In this document: one piece after another, positions 60,850 to 64,000 of the stretch | Numbering within the stretch: the first letter of the stretch is position 1 | How the letters are laid out: every line of letters begins with the position of its first letter | Assembly: GCF_017114985.1 (NCBI RefSeq) | Contig: NZ_JABXKP010000054.1 | Span: forward strand, 16,576-80,575 | DNA from: Nostoc sp. JL33 | Lineage (GTDB): Bacteria; Cyanobacteriota; Cyanobacteriia; Cyanobacteriales; Nostocaceae | Reading direction: 5' to 3' | DNA length: 64,000 bases | Notes under the pieces: model-generated | Told to the model about the DNA's origin: nothing | Database searches by the model: none | Seen by the model: only the letters and a program-made list of their open reading frames with translations | Program-made: the position numbers and the translations under genes

Positions 60850-61068
60850 AACGGAGCTAAACGCGATTATGATAGGTTAACGGGGTTTGTAGTAAGCACT
60901 CTAGACCTTAAATAAGGGCTACCACCATTTAAAGTTCTATTTGATGGGCCATTAGAACCTAAAGTTAACGTTTCTCTCAAAATTAATTTATTGTTATCAC
61001 TCGATAGACAAATATCCGTTCCTTCAATGACTGTCTTTAAAAAAATGTTCAACAACCTATAACCATGT

Positions 61069-61179
61069 CTTTCTCTTTCTTGGTCAAAGTTTGGGATATT
61101 ATCTTTCGTATGATCTAACATTGGTGAAACTTGCTTTTTGCTTTCTCTTTCTTGGTCAAAGTTTGGGATATTATCTTTC
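61069..61179. repeat. Two 39-bp direct repeats with 33-bp spacer
   Basis: The 39-bp unit starting CTTTCTCTTTCTTGGTCAAA and ending ATATTATCTTTC occurs identically at 61069-61107 and 61141-61179. The 33-bp spacer and 72-bp period equal those of the CRISPR remnant that starts 32 bp further on. A minus-strand frame through it yields a duplicated NFDQERE peptide but is probably not a gene. Confidence 0.6.
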
Positions 61180-61211
61180 AATATTGTGTGAATTTTAAGC
61201 AGATGAATACC

Positions 61212-61384
61212 ACCTTCTCTAACCTAAATACCTATTAGGGATTGAAACATTATTTTAGCTTTTGATAAATCTGCTAAAGCGATTGCAATTAACCTAAATC
61301 CCTATTAGGGATTGAAACAACTACCACAGCTTGTATGAATGCAAAAGTTGAATATTGCAATTAACCTAAATCCCTATTAGGATT
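61212..61384. CRISPR. Degenerate CRISPR remnant, three repeats
   Basis: The full repeat is at 61282-61318 (ATTGCAATTAACCTAAATCC then CTATTAGGGATTGAAAC, 37 bp). A copy at 61212-61248 is diverged in its first 14 bases and has one internal change. A third at 61354-61384 breaks off after CTATTAGGATT. Spacers are 33 and 35 bp (61249-61281, 61319-61353). No cas gene lies in the window, so it would need cas proteins in trans. Confidence 0.85.
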
Positions 61385-62263
61385 CTAGGGGTGTGTAGGG
61401 TGTTGACTGTAGGATGGCCGAAAACTGGTGTAGGCGATTGTGGCGGCGGTAGTAGGTGCGATCGCCGCAGTCAGGCAACGCAGTTGCTAGTCAAATATGA
61501 AATGATAATGTGAGATTTAATAACTAAAGTCTTGAAATATGAAAAGATAGTCAGATAAGGAAAGCGCTGAATCAGCAGCGCAGTTAGGAAATTGGTAGCT
61601 TTATACAATAATGCTAGTATGCTGGCACTAACTGTATAGACTGATCAAAAAGTGAGGTTAATAGCGGTTTTTCTATTGCTATTAATCTCACTTCTTGACC
61701 CTTGTATTTGCGTAGCTTGCCGCCCTTGGCATCGCTTTCCCCCCATTCGCCTCTCCCCAATTTAATACCCGATGTGGTCAAGCCAGAGTCGATGCAATAA
61801 AATACGTGGTTAGCTCTCCGGTGCGATCGCCCCCTTGTCCCCTCCCCTCATTCCCCAAATACCTTTTTTTTGTTTTGGCGGCGCGGCGGGAAGGCAATTA
61901 GATGTTCCCCAAACATTCGCGGTGAAAAATTGAGATTGCAAAATTGATGTCACTTTTGGAAGTGCGTAGCTTGCCGCCCTTGGCATCGCCCAATGCTCAA
62001 TGCTCAATGCCCAATACCTAATGCCTTAAAAATATATTGGAGGTTTTGGGATTTTGGTAGTCATGGTTTGGTAGTCATAGTAGATTATCAATAATTACTT
62101 ATATAGAGCGCGTGACTACGGTATCAAAGTTTAATACAAAATGAGGTTGTTTTCAGTGGTGACTACCAAAAGTTGTATAAAAGCCAGTATTGTCAAACTA
62201 GTACAGCGATGCCGACCTAACAGTGCGTCTCCAAGAGTTGGCGGTAAGCTACGCAAGTAGTAA
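61385..62263. other. Intergenic region with hairpin and dispersed repeats
   Basis: A 16-bp hairpin, AAGTGAGGTTAATAGC with GCTATTAATCTCACTT, lies at 61650-61693. The repeat GCGTAGCTTGCCGCCCTTGG with CATCGC occurs at 61709-61734 and 61964-61989. Frames here translate repeat sequence only. Confidence 0.5.
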
Positions 62264-62665
62264 TCAGGATTCTCGCCGAATTTGGCTTCTGATAAAGAGT
62301 TGTTCTGCACTAATTAGGATGAGCAGTGGGCCTACAGATGCTCTCGCGATCGCCTCCATCGCCCAGTTTTGATTTACCAGGTTGGGGATGGTTGTAACAA
62401 GCATTACCACAATGAGAAGGATTGGTAGGATCATGACAATATTCCGATCCCAAGCAGGTTTATCGCGTAGTTTCGCTTCGCTCCGTAGTACACCTTGACG
62501 CCAAAATCGAAAGGTACTAAGGACAGCGACAAGGTATAACAGTCCAGCATTAACTAGCAGGGTTATTTTAAGGTTTGGAGTGATGTCAGGATGCCCAAGT
62601 GCGATCGCCGTTAGACAAACTCCTGCTCCTAGATACAGAAAAGTAAACAGGGTAAAGTGTCTCAT
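62264..62665 (-). CDS. Membrane protein with four TM segments
   Basis: ATG 62665 is chosen because GGAG lies 8 bp upstream. The 133-residue protein has four hydrophobic segments (FTFLYLGAGVCLTAIALG, LLVNAGLLYLVAVLSTF, MILPILLIVVMLVTTI, ASVGPLLILISAEQLFI) and a basic end. I do not recognise the family; it is an integral inner-membrane protein. Confidence 0.6.
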   Translation of the reverse strand: MRHFTLFTFLYLGAGVCLTAIALGHPDITPNLKITLLVNAGLLYLVAVLSTFRFWRQGVLRSEAKLRDKPAWDRNIVMILPILLIVVMLVTTIPNLVNQNWAMEAIARASVGPLLILISAEQLFIRSQIRRES

Positions 62666-62829
62666 TAGTTTCTCCAAGTGCAGTGTAAGGTGTCGTTTAA
62701 CACGATATTTGTCGTAATGAATTTGTCACGTACCACGCTATTTGACCCCAAACCTCGGCACAACAGACACACTCTTTGTTTTTCTGCTGATGTCGTTTCA
62801 CAATCATTGTTTTGTTTTCATTAGCTTTT

Positions 62830-63028
62830 TGTAGAGCGACAAATTATTTGACCAAAACGGCAGATTTTTTGTCAACAATCTAAATTTTTCTACATTGCTT
62901 GTTCAAGTAATTTCTATAGCTTCATATCAGAAATGCTAAAAATCAGATTCCTCTAGAGCGAAGCTCACAAGAAGAGAAGAACTTGACAAATTATTTGTCG
63001 CTGTGGTCAAATAAGTCGTCGCTCTACA
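62830..63028. mobile_element. 199-bp MITE with Tn7/CAST-like ends
   Basis: Ends TGTAGAGCGACAAATTATTT and GTCGTCGCTCTACA are inverse at the tips (TGTAGAGCGAC). Subterminal repeats of TGACAAATTATTTGTCGC type resemble the ends of cyanobacterial Tn7-like and CRISPR-associated transposons (TGTACAGTGACAAATTA). No transposition gene is inside. A related, more decayed copy lies at 50192-50389. Confidence 0.6.
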
Positions 63029-63129
63029 GCTGGGTGTAATTCTGATCACAAGGCATCGCCCTTACGGGACATTACCCTCTTGACCATTAATCACATCGTT
63101 GGATTTATCAAAACCGACGATGTTATTGT

Positions 63130-63834
63130 TTAAGTCAAAAATGGGTTTCCTAACTCCATGATATGTTTGACAATATTATTCCGGTTGGTAACAAGCCAAT
63201 CTTTCTCTTGTGCGATCAACATTAATGATGGATGAGGTTCAAACACTACAGGTTTTCCAACGATCTCAAGGAGCGCCGTATCAGTTATTGAATCACCTAT
63301 GGCGAGGGATTCCTCCAGATTTACACTCCAATCCTTAACCATCTGTAGAAAAATAGAATACTTCTTGCCAAGAGATCCTGACAAGAGATTTACTTTTCCA
63401 GTGTACTTACCTTGGTGAGTGGCGAAAATTGAGCCTTGGTATTTTGAAATCCCAAACTCCTCAGCTAGGCAACACACGATTTCATCCGGGCTACCTGAAA
63501 TTAATACAAGGGAATATCCCTGGCTGTTGAGAATGTCGATGAGTTTCGGAACGAAAGGGAATAATTTGGTTCGTTCTTGCTGCCATACTTGCCTAGCAAT
63601 ACGCTGCATTACAGTTTGTGATATCCCTGCAATCGCCTCTGCAAAGAGATTATAAGCGGTAGTTGCCATGATCTGGAAGTCAATTTCATTAAGGCGATAT
63701 TTTTCAACTACTTTAAAAATATCCTCGATCTTTGATTTATTACTAATACCATTTGCTGTCAATGCTTGTAGTAACTGAAGCCCTAAAGCACCAGGGTAGA
63801 GAGTTCCGTCAATATCTAAGGCAGCAACTTTCAT
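63130..63834 (-). CDS. HAD-superfamily phosphatase (SerB-like)
   Basis: ATG 63834 is chosen because AAGGA lies 7 bp upstream; an ATG at 63849 is also possible. The 234-residue protein has motif I DIDGT (residues 7-11), motif II LISGS, a lysine (SLGKKYS) and motif IV GDSITDTALL, the set of HAD-IB phosphatases related to phosphoserine phosphatase. The cap region is helical. The substrate is unknown. It is next to the 3' end of another minus-strand gene and probably co-transcribed with it. Confidence 0.85.
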   Translation of the reverse strand: MKVAALDIDGTLYPGALGLQLLQALTANGISNKSKIEDIFKVVEKYRLNEIDFQIMATTAYNLFAEAIAGISQTVMQRIARQVWQQERTKLFPFVPKLIDILNSQGYSLVLISGSPDEIVCCLAEEFGISKYQGSIFATHQGKYTGKVNLLSGSLGKKYSIFLQMVKDWSVNLEESLAIGDSITDTALLEIVGKPVVFEPHPSLMLIAQEKDWLVTNRNNIVKHIMELGNPFLT

Positions 63835-63850
63835 ATCGTTCCTTTGCATA

Positions 63851-64000
63851 TTATTCCCTGATAACGGCAACAGTGTACTTAAGAGCGAGTAGCGCGAAGA
63901 TGCTAGTGAGAATAGGCACATCATAAGGTATGGGTCGGGGAGCTACTTGATCTGGTATGGAGACGAATTTCCCTTCTTCATCCTGCTGTAGCATCAGGTA
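63851..64000 (-). CDS. 3' end of a gene continuing outside the window
   Basis: The minus-strand frame is open from the window edge to TAA at 63851-63853. The 49 visible residues (YLMLQQDEEGKFVSIPDQVA ... LTSIFALLALKYTVAVIRE) are clearly protein-like and end in a hydrophobic helix. The stop is 16 bp from the phosphatase start, so it is the upstream gene of the same operon. The family cannot be named from this piece. Confidence 0.55.
   Translation of the reverse strand, partial: YLMLQQDEEGKFVSIPDQVAPRPIPYDVPILTSIFALLALKYTVAVIRE

Noticed and set aside
60867..61181. Minus-strand frame with duplicated NFDQERE peptide
   Set aside because: The duplication comes from the 39-bp DNA repeats in CRISPR-like phase; the frame has no recognised domain.
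61810..62007. Minus-strand frame of 65 residues
   Set aside because: It translates dispersed repeats (GCGTAGCTTGCCGCCC type) and AT-rich filler.
1..64000. tRNA, rRNA, retron or diversity-generating retroelement
   Set aside because: I looked for conserved tRNA arms, rRNA segments, reverse transcriptase motifs and template/variable repeat pairs and found none.

Overview
The window comes from a filamentous, Nostoc/Anabaena-type cyanobacterium. HIP1 octamers (GCGATCGC) occur throughout, and the intergenic DNA is rich in the short dispersed repeats common in such genomes. Other pointers are a Nif11-type leader peptide, a CRISPR remnant with a repeat of the Nostoc kind, a pentapeptide-repeat protein and plasmid genes of cyanobacterial type. 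A replication protein, a partition locus and an integrase together indicate a large plasmid, or a plasmid integrated in a chromosome.

Region 1 (about 0.6-19.2 kb) is a defence island read almost entirely from the minus strand. In transcription order it holds: an XRE regulator, a HerA-type ATPase, a NurA-type nuclease and a winged-helix protein; then a second, closely related XRE regulator, a type ISP-like adenine methyltransferase and a 1417-residue PLD-TIG-SNF2 helicase; then an EVE-domain protein; then a TMP/CMP-kinase-like protein followed by a clear prokaryotic viperin; and last two superfamily I helicases, one with a NERD nuclease domain. The kinase-viperin pair mirrors the vertebrate CMPK2-RSAD2 neighbourhood and is the most striking module.

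Region 2 (about 19.6-23.2 kb) carries small hypothetical genes, a secreted S1/P1 nuclease and ChaB. A recurrent leader element (TTCTTAGAGGAAAA plus a nearby HIP1 site) precedes several genes here and in region 1. I did not notice it between 23.5 and 55.5 kb.

Region 3 (about 23.5-55.6 kb) looks like a plasmid backbone with cargo and is bounded by two inverted copies of a roughly 306-bp sequence. It contains a RadD-like helicase, an hsdR relic, a tyrosine recombinase, a pentapeptide protein, a parA interrupted by an in-frame TGA with its small partner gene, a Z1-domain ATPase module, a second PLD-SNF2 helicase with an ankyrin-type neighbour, a long minus-strand operon of plasmid genes around a coiled-coil ATPase with a zinc ribbon, a three-gene plus-strand operon starting with a ribbon-helix-helix protein, and a DUF3854-type replication protein with a large inverted repeat upstream.

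Region 4 (about 55.7-64 kb) is sparser. It has small hypothetical and membrane proteins, an orphan Nif11 peptide, a symmetrical array of twelve CCGCACC/GGTGCGG motifs, a three-repeat CRISPR remnant without cas genes, a 199-bp MITE with Tn7/CAST-like ends (a second copy lies at 50.2 kb) and a HAD-family phosphatase.

All functional statements are from reading the sequence and from family knowledge. No database search was run.
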